64,000 bases of DNA from Opisthorchis felineus (GCA_004794785.1 SJOL01007370.1:219842-283841), one strand, 5' to 3'; counted from the first letter of the stretch, positions 42,155 to 55,270 are shown. Notes: generated from the sequence alone by a model not told the origin. Numbers and translations: made by a program.

Positions 42155-44350
42155 ATTCTTCGACAGCTGATGAACAGATCTACCTTTCTTGGGGCTCATC
42201 AGGTAGGCACAGTCCCTTGGTTTTCACCGACTATGTGTACTACTTGAACCAAGAACAGCCTATCTGGAGGACCAATGTTGCTGTATGATAGAACCTTTCA
42301 AACTCGTTTGATGCCAATCCTGTGACAGACTATGAGCTAGCATGCATGCCAGGGTGGCCTAAAATTATGGAGTAAAATGAAGGATAGTGATTAGATTTCA
42401 TACGTTCACCAGTAATTGGATCGCAATTGTTCCTTCGGCGGTTCTGACAGAATACGCATAGAGAGCACTCCAACCTGTCAAAGTCAAGGAAAACTGACTT
42501 TGTACAACACTCTGAAATATTCCCATAATCGAATAAGTACAAGACCACTCGAGCGAAACTGACTTTTTCCAAGAGCACAGACGGTGTGATCTGAATTGCA
42601 AGATGATGCTCATCACTTGATGCTCTGAGCTAAACACAATAACCGCAAGAACGAGTACTTAAAAATCTTCTGCAATTTATCCTGGAAGATCTACAGACCT
42701 TGTTAGATCTCATGGATTGCTTCTGTAAAAATTTGGATTGGACGAGGTCGGACGAAAATTGAGCTCGAGGCGGACAAGCCTTAGCACGGTGCACTTACAG
42801 ATGGTAGCTGGCGGACTGGCGGTCAATCCGATAAAAGCTGTGATTCGACGGTTTGGAAAATAAACATGAACTGTGCAAAATGTTTGTTGGTTCTCACCGT
42901 CACAGCATTTGAACACCAACCCTAACGTTTATGGATTCCAGTAGTTCCATATATGTGCTAATATCAGTTGCGTGAACCAGTCAACAGGTGTAACCACGTG
43001 ATGTGGAGCGTCATATCCTTTCTGTCTGCGAGCTACTTACACTGCTGATCAGCTGCCCTTAGCTGAACGGTCAAGTGTTGAAACTGCTAACCGGGAGGTT
43101 GTTGTTTCCAGACTCCCTGGAACTTCCTGACATGCGCCGTGCTGATGATTTCTAATAAGGATGAAACTGCTGTACAGCGCCTCTCGGCTGTTTAGTGTAG
43201 ATCGGCTTCATTCACGGGACGGAAGTGTTTGGTGTAAAGCGGATCCGTCTTACTTCATTGTGCCTGGAAACACAAGTACATATTGAGTCTAGTCGCTACT
43301 GCTTTGGAGAACGCTAGTAACCGAGGAAATCTTCTCTACATGTGAAGCATTCAGTGACTCAAAACACGAAAATTCTCACTTCAAAAGAGCGACTTTGGAC
43401 GAGCCCCTTGTCGAAATATACTCATTTGCAAGTTAAGTTGGTATTAGCAAGTGACCCAAATGAATCATAGCTGAAGCTTAAACGACAGGTTCAACTGAAA
43501 TTCACTTGAATCTTCCGTATTACCCCAATAATTCCTGAGTGAGTATATTTCGCCAGCAGCGTACAATTTTGCGTTAAAGAAGAACACAAGGTTGATGGAA
43601 GTTGTGGCACAGCGCCTACCTATTGAGTCTCAAAAAGGACAAAAACCGGTCGTGGGCTGTCTTATTTTAAAAGCAATATTTTGCTGCTGTTTTGCCACTC
43701 AGAGCGCGGTTGGTGTAGCTAGCTACTCGGCCGTTTTCGAATAGGGATTTGAAAATTACATGGGTACTACCAGACGAATGAGCTAAATCTCTTGTTTTAG
43801 TTGGATGTGCTGCAAAAAGTTACTTCTTGTTTCAGTATATTTACTTGGCATAAGACAGTAATCATAAGGCTGCTGTAGATTCTTCGGCAGTCCACTACCG
43901 GTTTTGCCTTTCTTGGGACTCGTCAGGCAGACGTAGTCCTCAATTTCTCATATTCTGCTTGAACATTAAATTTCACGTGGCTGGTGAGATACACTTATTT
44001 GCAATTTAAGTAGGTGTTAACGGAAGACTCAAGTGAATCTTTCGTTTGTGATATTCTTCAGCGTCATGTGAAGAAAATATACTTTGGTATCTTGAATACT
44101 GTGCCAAGTGAAACGTGAGAAGGCTTTTGGGCAGCCCATTGAGTTGAGAATTAGTAGGAACGGGGGATTCAGTTGATTCACCCAGTAACACTAAAGTAGT
44201 TTTCAAATGAAGTTTTTTCGCTACTTGACCACAATTTACCGTTCAACTGAGACATAATGTTGACGGAGGACTGGAAACTATGCCTACCTGTTGAATCCCA
44301 AGAAAGACAACCCCTCATGGGCTGTCGATGTATTTTTTAGCCAACCTATG
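42155..44350. repeat. Cluster of an unnamed dispersed repeat
   Basis: Fragments of one sequence recur in both orientations. CTTTCTTGGGACTCGTCAGG-type blocks lie at 43908 and (as CTTGGGGCTCATCAGGTAGG) at 42190. The reverse form CCTACCTGTTGAATCCCAAG is at 44285 and CCTACCTATTGAGTCTCAAA at 43615. A companion block, CTCATTTGCAAGTTAAG or CTTATTTGCAATTTAAG, lies at 43423 and 43991. Related blocks appear again at 51175-51300 and 51490-51540. No coding or tRNA-like features are seen, so I describe it only as a short interspersed repeat. Confidence 0.5.
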
Positions 44351-45404
44351 AGCAATAAGTTCAGTCAAGAAGACAGAAGGGATTTTTCCGAAAAACTTCT
44401 ATATTGAATCAGACGGAAACTTCCACGTATTCTACGACCTTTTTGACCCAATTTATTGCGTGAGAGTAAAGTTACAGTGTCCATGTGGCTGTCTAATCTT
44501 TGGTTAATCAGTCGATTTGAAACGCGAGACACGCCGCATGCAACCGTACCCCCCCTGAAGAACCATCCTAGTCAACAACGTCAGCAGCAGCAATTTGTTT
44601 TTTTAATCCGTATTCACATAGGGCATCACTATCTGGAATGTTCTGTGAACAAGCCACATTCGAACGCAGGTTTCAACCGATGAAGATCGTGAGATGTTCC
44701 TAGCCCAACAACCTTGACAAAAGGCAACGTTTTCGTCTGTCATCCTAGAAACTTCACTTTCAATCAAAGATTGTGTCGACACGTCATCATGATGACTTAC
44801 ATGGAGTGCTGATGTTATTGTAGGTATGAAAAATCGGAAAAGTTGCCAGAATAACAAACATCATGTCTAGCATTGGAGATCAGTTTAATCCATTTTCACC
44901 ATGTCTTCGCCGTAAATATGTAATTAATTCGTTTAGCTACTCAGTTCTCGAAAGTAGCGCGTACTATTTTGTGCCCAGTCCTGATTGCGGTGATCCGTAA
45001 TCTGTAGAACGTGAAGATTTCCCGTTCATACGGCGTATTTGGATAGAGTTTAAGCACAACCATGCTGTTTCGACTCTGTTACTGTACATTCAGCGAACGT
45101 TCTGATCCTCATACATTTCAAACTCCACCACACGCTCGAGTGACGCCACAAGAATTCTTACAGTCAGGAAAAAACGTGGAGATATCGAAAATTCAGCACA
45201 CTATTACCAAGTAACTTACCATGAATATTGTTCCAATCCTCAGAAACATAAATCTGCTCTTTCCGTGAAAACTGCCGATGCTGTTACAAAAAACACGTTT
45301 GATTTTTCTTCGAAGTGGTGCAAAAAAAAATACACAAGTACTGTCAACAGTGAAGCAACAACAGCAAACGACAGCCTTCAGTTGGACGATGGGATCTCTC
45401 AATA
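44351..45404. other. Spacer without recognised content
   Basis: No exon or named repeat. The frame 44603-44857 on the minus strand has no motif. Confidence 0.4.
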
Positions 45405-45636
45405 ATGACTGAAGAACGCGTACAAACAGGCTCTGCTAACGACCAACAGCCGCCAATGACAGCAGCCATGGTATCTCAAGAGTTGGACCCATCTTTAAGG
45501 TACTGTAGTTCTCCAACTGTATCTTTTGGTAGATACCACTGTGCTGGATGCACACTGAGATCTACAGCCTCGCATCGAGCATGGTTAACATTCGTTTGCA
45601 AACTTCACCTTTTCGGTCCCTGGCATATTTGCAAGG
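45405..45636 (+). CDS. Candidate first exon with a 3CxxC-like zinc motif
   Basis: The frame starts at an ATG (MTEERVQTGSANDQQPP) and runs 77 codons to a donor, AAGG|GTGAGT, leaving one base of a codon. Residues 41-60 contain FGRYHCAGCTLRSTASHRAW, which resembles the first half of the 3CxxC-type zinc finger (aromatic-H-C-x2-C, Arg, Ser/Ala, Trp) of ZAR1-like RNA-binding proteins. Two more cysteines follow (CK at 65-66 and HICK at the end). The second CxxC half is not found nearby, so the assignment is tentative. Confidence 0.35.
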
Positions 45637-46399
45637 GTGAGTATAATATGACGTTCTCCGTGTACTTGAGCCCGAGTCTAACGATCAAACCCTCTAATGT
45701 CAGATGACTGTTTCGACTGAGGACAAGAAAGTGCTTACTTACACAAACTAATCGATGGAGCTTCTGGGTGATTTCCATCAACCGCTACCCCCGTCAGATT
45801 GTAACTGGCAGTATATTGCAGAAAATATGCCTATGGCTTAAGGGCGCCTGGATTATCTGTGGCCATGTCTGTCAAAAGACCAAAATCTTATATTGTTGTA
45901 TGAAGTCGTATCATAACGTGAAACCAAAGGCCTTATCAATGAATTACTGAATGGCGAGCTTGAAGCTCGTCGAGAAGTACCAGTCTTCTCTTAATTCACA
46001 TTATAAATGGAATGTGAGGGTACTGTTTGTTTCTGCGGCCGGTTTTAAGAAACTACTGCGAACGATCGCTTTGGATCACATCGAGATTTGACGAATAATG
46101 CAGTTTACAGTTTGGGCTCAAACTAGTCTTGCAAGTGGGCCAACAGAAAGGCCAAATGAATGATCTTGCGCAGACCCTTTATGAGATCTGTCGTGATAAA
46201 TTGACCCCATGTTGGCGAAGCAGTTATGAGGGTTATGCTGGTCACGTTTTTACTTGGATGAAACATTTAATCAAGACATTCAAGGTGCCCGAGTAAAATG
46301 GAAACATGACTTTCAAAAAGACGAGTCGTCGGCGATACCTGTATGTATAAGAATCTAGCGATATCCATAGTACGTCAGTCGCTGCCCATTTTCTCTGAC

Positions 46400-46980
46400 G
46401 CATTCAAAGGCACTCGTTGAGCCCCGGCTTACTTGAGATGTAGGTCGGTGCAGAAGCTTTCTGATGTGAAAATCAAGAATAGCACCTTTGGGTCCATTTA
46501 CTGTTCTACGCCACGAAATCCAGACCGACGTAAGGTCTGTAAGACTGTGTCAGCATGTGCATTGACTGTACTGTAGTTTCAACGACATTCCAGGGCGAAA
46601 GGTCTTTTGGTCAACGGAATTAGTTTCGTGTACGAAAATAACGGCAATTCTCCCATTTGAGGGCCATTTCGGCTGACGAAACTCCTTCACAGCACGCCTC
46701 TCGTGGCATCTGTACAGAACGCTCACAAGTTTCTTAAGCTTTCTGGGTAGTGATGGCCTAGAACTTCTTCACTGTACGGTTGAAAAGAAGAGTTGGAAAA
46801 AATTCGATTGTAGCTGCACTGACAGCCTACTTTACGACATACAGGTTTCACTGGTACTATGGGTCACGGTTACGCTTACGGAGGGTATTGGTTTGGCTGA
46901 CTAGGTTCCAGTCTTATCTCCTCAACAAAATGTCCGCAGTCGTAGGTGGGGTTACAGGGTAATTTGCAAATTAAAATTTT
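46400..46980 (+). pseudogene. BEL/Pao remnant, RNase H end to integrase start, heavily decayed
   Basis: Around 46640-46710 the plus strand reads a decayed form of the ADETPSQHASRG block seen at 30280-30320 on the other element, followed by a WV..LNFF match to its WLDGPAFL segment. The frame 46780-46962 then gives YYGSRLRLRRVLVWLTRFQS, matching [19 protein letters not shown] at 30050-30115. No long frame survives. Confidence 0.6.
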
Positions 46981-47576
46981 GAGAACAAATGACTCAATTC
47001 AAACTAGGTTACAGCTTTCGGTAATAACCAGAGTGGTCATATTTAACATCCGTCTTCAGCCTGACAAAAAGAGGGAAGCAAAGCTAAATGTTCTGCACTA
47101 TGTTCGGATAGCTGCTTAGCGCCAGCCACACATTCGAAGGGTAAAAACCTTCTTAAAGACCTTCGAAACAAAATCCGCCTCTTACTGGTAATCGTAAATA
47201 AACCTGAAGAGGTCTCTAAGGACGTTTGATCACTACGATAAGTTAACTGGTATACTTTTATTTGTCTGGTTAAATACTTGTCAATTATGTTTTGCCAATC
47301 GTTAGAATGTACGTAAACAGCTTATGAACTTGAGGAAATAAATAAATAAAATAAATAAATAAAGGAAATAAATAAAAAACAGTATATTCTTTTACGCTAT
47401 CTTGTTTTTCTCTCAGAAAATAAAATCAGCCCCAAATTTTAAAATTTACAGTACTAACATTTCACGTACAACCAAGAACACCGTTGAAATCGTTCAATGG
47501 AACCATCCTTTACAACGGAACATCTTCCAGTCTCAGACAAACCAGCTGAAACTCTGTGGGAAGAAATAACAAATAA
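46981..47576. other. Spacer with an A-rich simple repeat
   Basis: It contains the AAATA run at 47337-47376 and otherwise nothing recognised. Confidence 0.5.
47337..47376. repeat. AAATA-type simple repeat
   Basis: Repeated AAATA/AAATAA units in an AT-rich stretch, just upstream of a SINE copy. It could be a decayed poly-A tail or a microsatellite. Confidence 0.85.
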
Positions 47577-47712
47577 GAATCCTTCAGATGTAACACACTT
47601 TGTGTGCACAGCTGCCATGCCACCCGAAGGAGACCCAGTGGCTTAGGTACCGTCACGTTGTCGAGATCCATAGGTCGGGTTCGAACCACGGACCTTCCAG
47701 TCAGGACTATGG
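47577..47712 (-). repeat. tRNA-derived SINE, family A, copy 8 (truncated)
   Basis: Minus-strand copy with CACAGCTGCCATGCCACCCG and the complement of GGTTCGAACC near 47682, with a deleted middle and a lost tRNA head. Much shorter than other copies. Confidence 0.7.
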
Positions 47713-49433
47713 GGAAATTCTCGTCACAACGGCTTCCAGTACGGTAATGTTTTTTCACAAGTTTTTTCATGGCATCGACGGAAAAGATATTTTGCACCGA
47801 AATAAACAATGTTCGATTTGGTCGAGTTTTTAAACGTCTTATTGTATTTCTTGTCTTGTTTTAGCTCATACTGATTGTATGATGTATTGATGAAATGGAA
47901 GTGATCGACATAAAAAAAAGTGTTTTGTAGGCGTTGGAATGCTAGCGACAAAAAATCCCATATTGAAGCGGATACTGGACTCCAAAACAATAAGACTAAT
48001 TCCAAATCTCACAGTAAAAAAGTTAGTTCATTAGCTTGCCAATAAGAACAGCATTATGCAATGTTCTGGTATGATATTTTTATTATATGACAAAATGAGG
48101 AATGCTGCCAACGGAGAAGCCCGTCACAGATTTGTGCGGTTTTCAAATGTAGGCCAATGTTTTTCCGGATGGTGTCAAATTTAAAATAATGTATTTCCAT
48201 AAACAAAGAGTTAACACAAAAGTTCCTGAACTAATGGATGTATCGATTTAGGAAGCGCCTTGCAGGATCTGTCAGCTGACAGAATAGACCTCAACTGTAT
48301 GAGGTTAGATTCCGTTTGCTGTTTTACTGTGATGAATTGATTGACGGAAAGGGAAAACTTTGTGTTTACTTACCACGAATAGACTATAAAGACGGAGCAC
48401 ACGTGCTTCTTATGTTTGACAGCACGCAAGGAAGTTTTCCACTAGCTAATGGCATTATTTGTAGTTGTTTATGCGCCAGTGACCTTTTAAATGACATTTT
48501 TGTATCCAGTCTTTCGGTTCACGTGTAGCCAGCGGACCACGTATAGCCGTCAAGACCAGTTCAAGTGAAATTTCGGAATGAAGCACTTCTCGTTACAACA
48601 ACAACAACAACAACCCTCATTCCTAACTAATTCGGCGTACCGCGGGCGTTCTGCTACAAAACGACCGCTAACCGCACTATACTTGTAGGCACATTTTCGA
48701 ACATATGTTATAGTCTTAGCTGCCCTCACTTCCGCCAACGGTGTTGGGATAAAAGCAGCCACTGCTCCCAAACAAAAAATAAATGTACTGGAATGGTTAA
48801 TGAACACCTGTCACTAAATAGTAACCCGTAATTTTTGTCTGACCCTCGGACAGTCCCACTGAAACACCAACCGACGTAAATCAATAGAGGAATGACTGTA
48901 GTGAAATGTTGATGACCATAGGGAATTTAATACACGAAGAGTAATAAAAGTATCTCTACAGAAAAAGTGGATAGAAAGGTGGTCAGTTTATAAGCACAAG
49001 GAAGCTTTCCACTGCGCAGTCTGAACTCTGGAATATGCGAAAATATTAACGCCCAACCAATTTGTCGCACGGCTCAAAAGACTGAGACTTCAGGATGGTC
49101 GTAATATTCAGTTAAGCTTGATCATTTTCTTCGACTTTGGACACGCACATGTTTCGTGCGAAAACCGATATATATATATATAAACCACTTACAGATAGAT
49201 ACATTCCACTTGATGAGTGTCCAACGACTGTAAACTTGCAGATTTTAGTTACTAATCAACCCGATAGATGGCGATGCAATTTCAGGGAGCGGTAAACTAC
49301 GTGAGCTGTTTGTTCAAATTTATTCTCGAAATCAGCCTAGGCACGTAGATGTTTTTTCGTCAAAGCTGGGTGTCTAGACCTTTTGGGAACTCCCGCCGGT
49401 GCAGTAAAGCAGCTCTGGAGGCTAACACTTTAG
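47713..49433. other. Spacer without recognised genes
   Basis: It includes an AAC microsatellite (48595-48614) and a TA run (about 49169-49183). The frame 48316-48528 is open but unrecognised. Confidence 0.45.
48595..48614. repeat. AAC microsatellite
   Basis: About six consecutive ACA/CAA units. Confidence 0.9.
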
Positions 49434-49554
49434 TATTTTCTGACCATTGCTGCCATCTGCTAGAACTAGGTTCGTCACGACAAATATGGCACCTTGAGGA
49501 AAAGATGTCAAAGGCAATGGCGGTCCAGAACGGGAGGCCGTGTTCATACATTGG
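49434..49554 (+). CDS. Weak exon candidate in a GC-richer island
   Basis: After CTAACACTTTAG the frame set by the 45405 exon reads FSDHCCHLLELGSSRQIWH and an MSKAMAVQNGRPCSYI end before GG|GTGACA. The island 49370-49560 is clearly less AT-rich than its surroundings and is open in several frames on both strands, so the frame and even the strand are not secure. Confidence 0.2.
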
Positions 49555-50989
49555 GTGACATGCATGAGGAAGCAAAAACTATCCGGCAGTCTGCATATGA
49601 GTTTTATCCTGGACGAACGCAAAAAGAAGTTTTTGTAACGAGGTAGCCATTTTTAGGTGTAATACCTTGTCTATAAACAAAATCCTTTTTTCATCTACTT
49701 TTCTCCAGTTTCTACTGAATAAGGTTCCATTCCGTTTGTGCCAAAATGGGACGGAAAACACGTGACACGTAGGGCAGTGTAATCTGGCGCTACTGTAATG
49801 CCCACAAGATGTCGCTGTCAGTTTGCCGGCGACGGGCATCACTCTAATGACATGTCCAATTAATAACCCACGCAAACTCGCTCAGGCATCCAAATCCAAA
49901 TAAGACGCCATGCCAAAATGTGCACGCGAAACAAATGGTGCACGAGTTATTGGCCATGATTGCCAATCGGTCAGTCTGGCTTTTCCCATCTACACTGTTA
50001 GGCCAGCTTCTCCAAAGAGAGCTGAAGTTGAATGCTGACTATCAGAAGTTTATCTTACCAGGGCTGTAATGAAATTATTGGATTGGTTCCTTATTACATT
50101 AGAATTGCCAGGATGTCAGTTTTCCTGCATTTTTGTCCCTATCGAAATTCGGAGAAGGGGTAACCGGATACAGATTGAATTGAATCTACTTGTAGTGCCA
50201 AATTTGACTAGAGGATGCGAAACACTGACAACGCTACCGTTACACAAAACTTTCGTTCTTTTCAACCATACAAAGAGGCAGCGCACCATGAATGCTGCAC
50301 ACCGGGTTGACAGACAAGGGTTTAAATGTCTTAGACGAAGTGTGAGTAACACTCATTTTGAAGACTCACTTCTGAACAGTGTGTGGATACATCACATGCA
50401 TCAGCTGAACCCAAGCGGTCCACTGCTCACAACGAGCATGAGATACTGTCCTGCTGAGGTTTGCAATTAGACGCTGAGATGGTCAATAATCAGTCGAAGA
50501 GGGTTGTGTGATATCTTTCGGTTAATACTTTGGAATAACCCTCAAGACTGCATGGTTCCCAGTGCATACGACCTTATTAGTATAAGACAGGCGAAATGTT
50601 AAATTATACAATCCCTGTAATCCAATTCATACAGAATGTCTGCACCGAATGCAGTTAAGTTTGGTTGTGTTTTCAATGCCTGTCTCCATATTTGCGAATT
50701 GAAAAGAGCATGAAGAACAAATATATACTGGCAGGATTATTTGATCTCATACGATTTCATGACATCCGCTTCTACCACCTACTGCCGGTAGAAAAAGTAG
50801 GGTAGACATTTTGACGTATATCAGATCATTTGAAAGTAATCAAGTGACTTGGAACGGAAAAAGCGTGAGAACGGAACTCACAAAAGTTCAATAGATTAGG
50901 ACGTCACGAGCCTTCAACACCGGCGATGATGGAAAATCCTTACTTCTCACTGCAATAAAGGACGCGTATTCAATCTTATACAGTTAGGA
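49555..50989. other. Spacer without recognised content
   Basis: An open frame at 50069-50470 follows a CTTACCAG acceptor-like site at 50061 but shows no motif. I do not call it. Confidence 0.4.
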
Positions 50990-51560
50990 AATTTTGTCTC
51001 AAATTTGCGTAACTGTCGTGCTGGCTCAGTTCCAAAATTTCCTTCAAATTATGTTCTACTTGAACGCACATTGCACAAAATTCGACAGAAGTACTCACTC
51101 ATTTGCATACACATGCAGCTGAAAAATATCATGAACGAGATAGAGTTGGGATCATATGAGTCTCACGAGAAACCAAATTGGTATGCTAATGAGTGTGCTT
51201 GTCGAAGTTCGTGCAATTGGGGTTCAAGTAGAACGTAAATTGGACGGAAACCGGGGATTGCGCTTACCTGGTGAGCTTCAGGAAGTGAAAAACCGGTCGT
51301 GGGATGCCAGAGAGTAAATCAGCAACCTCATGACTAGTATGTTACGTCCATACAATGCATCGTGATATTGGAGTATCGTACTAACAGGAACATCAGGCGA
51401 CCTGATGCATCACCTTCAGTTGACGGAGAACATTAAAGACGAGGGATTCAGTTAGACTTCAAGTAATTCTCCCGTGACAACCTAATTGGTATACAAATGA
51501 GTGTATTTGTTAGACAGTCCAGATATCCAAATTGACGGAATGATTTTAGAAGCCTCCAGG
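50990..51560. repeat. Further copies of the 42155-44350 dispersed repeat
   Basis: AAACCAAATTGGTATGCTAAT-like and ACCTAATTGGTATACAAATG blocks at 51170 and 51480, with AAAACCGGTCGTGGGATGCC at 51288, parallel AAAACCGGTCGTGGGCTGTC at 43633. Two partial copies in the same orientation. Confidence 0.5.
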
Positions 51561-52714
51561 CTCCCAGGCTGGTTAGCACATAACTGGGTGAAGAAATCTT
51601 AGTGATTTAAGGCACCATAAAATCGATCGGTTTACTCATAACTGTGATCTGCCAGTCTGTTATTTCATTACCCAATGCTAGGATCACGTTCCAGGTGAAC
51701 AAAAGGTTTTAGAAGATTCTAAGTAACATTGAGCACAGTGACAAGTCCAAGAAGAATAGCTATGTGATACGAGGTCACTCGTATCAACAAAATGTCGCAT
51801 GCTATCCCCACCACTTTGAACGGAGACAAAATTCGCTTTCTCCCGTCATGCTTCTCCTTTGAGATCGCCGCTACACAGTATACATATATACTTCCATCTA
51901 AAACGTCCTCTTTGATGAACTCACTGAAGTTAAAAGTATTGGCCACCCCATAAACCTACACTTCAGTTTTGCATGCTGGTTATTTTATGACACGTCTCTT
52001 AAATAGATAAGGAAATGATTCACCCAAACCACGTAGGCCTTACTTGAATACAAGGATCACATATTTTTAGAGAACTATGCATTTCTGTTCATTTTTCATA
52101 AACAGGAACAGTTCCAAGATTCAAATGGACAACACAGTGGGTCCACCGGAAGTATTTCGAATTTTCCCGAGTGTCCTCAATTGCTAAATAGATAACACCC
52201 TTAAAACGACGCTACGCTTCGGGGTCAAGCAAAGCCTGAAAAGTGTCCGGATGTACGCATCAGAATTTCAGTATCCATGCCCTATGCAAGTTAAGGCGAC
52301 AATCCAAATAGACACTATCGGACTGAAATGGAGTTCTTCTGTACAGGCATAGTAGCTGCAAGATTCTCTCGCTGGCATGGAAATAACTCTTCTCCATCAA
52401 TGATAACAACGCACCATCACCCTTTCTGGGTGGCAGAATATTCAGTCCGAAATCATAAGCATTTAGCATGGAGTTTTTTGAACGCAAAAGACACTTCTCC
52501 GTATCACTGTGTTTGAGAATCCACCCAGTGTGCTTTTTTAAACCTCTGTCATCCTCACACGGACAGTAAGCAAGTTACTCGTAAATATGAATGGCGGTTC
52601 TGTTCACGCGACAAAATAGGTGCACTAGCAACAGCTAACAGTGAATAAAATTCTTTTTCGTATATTCAGGCATCGAGATACATAAAATTATCAATCTTTT
52701 AGCGGAGATTTCCT
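51561..52714. other. Spacer without recognised content
   Basis: AT-rich sequence; the small frames show no motif. Confidence 0.4.
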
Positions 52715-52850
52715 CCCGTAAGTGAAGCCAATCTATGTTGAAAAGCTGAAAAACACTGTATAGCTGTTTCATCCTTAATCAGAATCATCATCAATGCATA
52801 TGTTACAAAATTTCAGGGAATCTCGAACTCACCAGCAGCCTGAACAATAT
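52715..52850 (-). repeat. Partial copy of tRNA-like repeat family C
   Basis: The sequence GTAAGTGAAGCCAATC, the CTGTTTCATCCTTAATC block and AGAATCATCATCAATG parallel 53398-53480 of the fuller copy. The tRNA-like head is missing here. Confidence 0.5.
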
Positions 52851-53389
52851 GCCATAAGTACTTAGGAGATTGGTGTATTCATACATGGAAACGCAACGCT
52901 CTACGTCCCTCATATCATCTAAAGCCGCCTTCTGTTCCATTTACTGAAGGCGGTATACTGGTCACCTTTCATTCTCGAGCTCCATCTGACTGAGATCCCT
53001 TACGGCATAATAGTAAAATGAATTAAAATAGCGTAACGTCAAATAAAACAATATCTGTGACCCCGAAACTGAATTGGTGGGTGTCCCGAAACAGGATTGG
53101 TGATGAGTCAGGTACACTTGCACGCATACTCTAAGAGTACAGTGAAACAATGTGAAAAAAGTCTGTTCGAGAAAGGTAAAAAAATGAAATTTCACAGCAT
53201 TCTGTTCGCAAAAGCGTGTAAAGCGCCTATTTTCCACTTATTAGAGTTTCTCCAAGCCAGTTTCTTATAGAACCACTGTTGTTAATTATGATTTCCAACT
53301 TTATTTTGCAGGAGAGAACTGGTGAGTAAAATAATGGGAACTCCCATCGTTGCTGTTGGTAGAGGAGATCCCAGGATTTTCAATAAACG

Positions 53390-53600
53390 CTTAGTCCGGT
53401 AAGTGAAGCCAGTCCATACTGAAAGGCCTAGAGTCATTTTAAAACCGCCTCATCTTTATTAGGAGCACTATCATCAGTGTTCAGCTCACAAAACCTCATG
53501 GAGTTTTGAACCTGCAACATCCCGGCCTGTAGACGAACATTTAGCCACTGGACGACGAACGCCCGATCGGCAGTGACTAACTTGCGCCTAGATCCTATGG
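53390..53600 (-). repeat. tRNA-like repeat family C, fuller copy
   Basis: On the minus strand the head reads GTCGTCCAGTGGCTAAATG (A-box-like) and, 25 bases on, GCAGGTTCAAAACTCC (B-box-like), then the body ends in GACTGGCTTCACTTACCGG. It differs from families A and B. A SINE derived from another tRNA is a reasonable inference. Confidence 0.55.
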
Positions 53601-55204
53601 CTGTTTCTCGAGGTGTATGAATGCAGAATAACATACGAAGTTCTGTGAATGAATGAGGGTGACAACTAGGAGAAAAAGCTACTCATAGCAGCGGAACTTA
53701 TAAAGAAAATAGATTCCCATGTACCGCGTCGGATGAACTCCGTGACAACCTCGGAACCATGAGTATGGTTGAAGAATAAAACGAACAAGACCGTCTGAGT
53801 TCCTCATTATCATATTTGCAGTTTGCAAGTATTCAACGATACCTCATCACTTTTACACTTCGAACATACTTGTGGGTTGATTTATTTCAACCATAATTCA
53901 GAAATCTTATTGAGGATCACAGTTTGGAATTTGGAGTACAAGCTCCACATTCATGGAGACCGATCGAATCCCGTGCTTTGCGCGACGAATAAATGTTGTT
54001 TAAGCTAAGCAGTTTTTCTCTGAGTAAAACAGTTTTGACGGAACACATTACCCACAGAGTTGCTGAAAACTCTTCAACAAGCCACGATCAGAATCACCCG
54101 TCTGTGAAATTCAAAACATATGCTTTTTATTTGAGGCAAGTGTAAATGCAAAGTAAACATGCGGTTTTACTTAAGACCCAAACGTTTGTAATTGCGATAA
54201 CTGCTTGGATGTATCAGTAGATTATCTGCAGCTTTTCCATGGTTCATGAATCGGTTTTCTGCATTTGATATTCGGCGTTTCATCTTTCTTGAAACTGTCT
54301 GATTGATTATCCACAGATTCCTCCATCATATATAGAATGTCATCTGCGGTCTGATGTCAGGTCGAATTACCGTAAAATTGCCAGTCCCACTTCTGTCAGA
54401 CGTGATTTTCAGGCAGCGGAATCGGATTTCGCGTCATAGTCAAGTAACCTGGTTGACTGCACATTCGGCATTACTCACAGGATGAAATTATTCAGGATTT
54501 CTGGCGCCCTGCATACTTGATTTATCAGAATAATTGCCTTGTTATTTTTGACAAAGGTGGAAGCTATTTAATTGCTGATCTGGAAACTGGATTATTAGCT
54601 CATGCTACAGCGTGATCAAGAGAGACTTTCAGGCATTAGAACGCCCTATAATTATATGGAGTCTTGAAAATGTGAGTGATGTTTGAGGACAGAATGATAC
54701 CCTTATAAGCAACGTTACGCATGCCATTGCTGGAAATTTCCTTATCAGTTTAGTGTTCAATATCATAACTTTATTGAGCTACTGTGACCTCGGTTTCAAT
54801 ACCGCTGCAGTCATTTACTTTCTTCTCACTTAAAGCAACCACTGAGACAGTCTCCATACTCGGCGTAGTCGGATAACCCGAACCGACTATTTTTGAAAAC
54901 GCAGCCTGTGTTCCTGTAGGAATATAGACCATTTTGGTACGTTCAGTTACCAGCGGTGAACCCCGATTTTGCTGCTGATTACTCATTGCGACATACTCGA
55001 AGGAGATTTGGCCATATGGCCCTTATAGTCATTGATCAGTGTAGCACACAGATGGCTCTATCTTTTGAATAGCCAAATGTTACTGACAACGACGTTAGGT
55101 TAACCAACTAACAGGTGATCTGGAACACATTACTAGAACGCACTTCAGCTGCATAAGTTGCAATGAAAAAATTTAGTGCACTTCTATTTGACGAATCATG
55201 CTAG
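53601..55204. other. Spacer without recognised content
   Basis: No exon, motif or named repeat seen. Frame 54771-54986 on the minus strand is unrecognised. Confidence 0.4.
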
Positions 55205-55270
55205 NNNNNNNNNNNNNNNNNNNNNNNNNNNNNNNNNNNNNNNNNNNNNNNNNNNNNNNNNNNNNNNNNN
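55205..55270. other. Assembly gap (66 N) at a TA repeat
   Basis: The undetermined run is followed by TATATATATA, suggesting an unassembled TA microsatellite. Confidence 0.97.

Noticed and set aside
50062..50470. Exon candidate after CTTACCAG
   Set aside because: No motif, no clear donor, and phase does not fit the other candidate exons.
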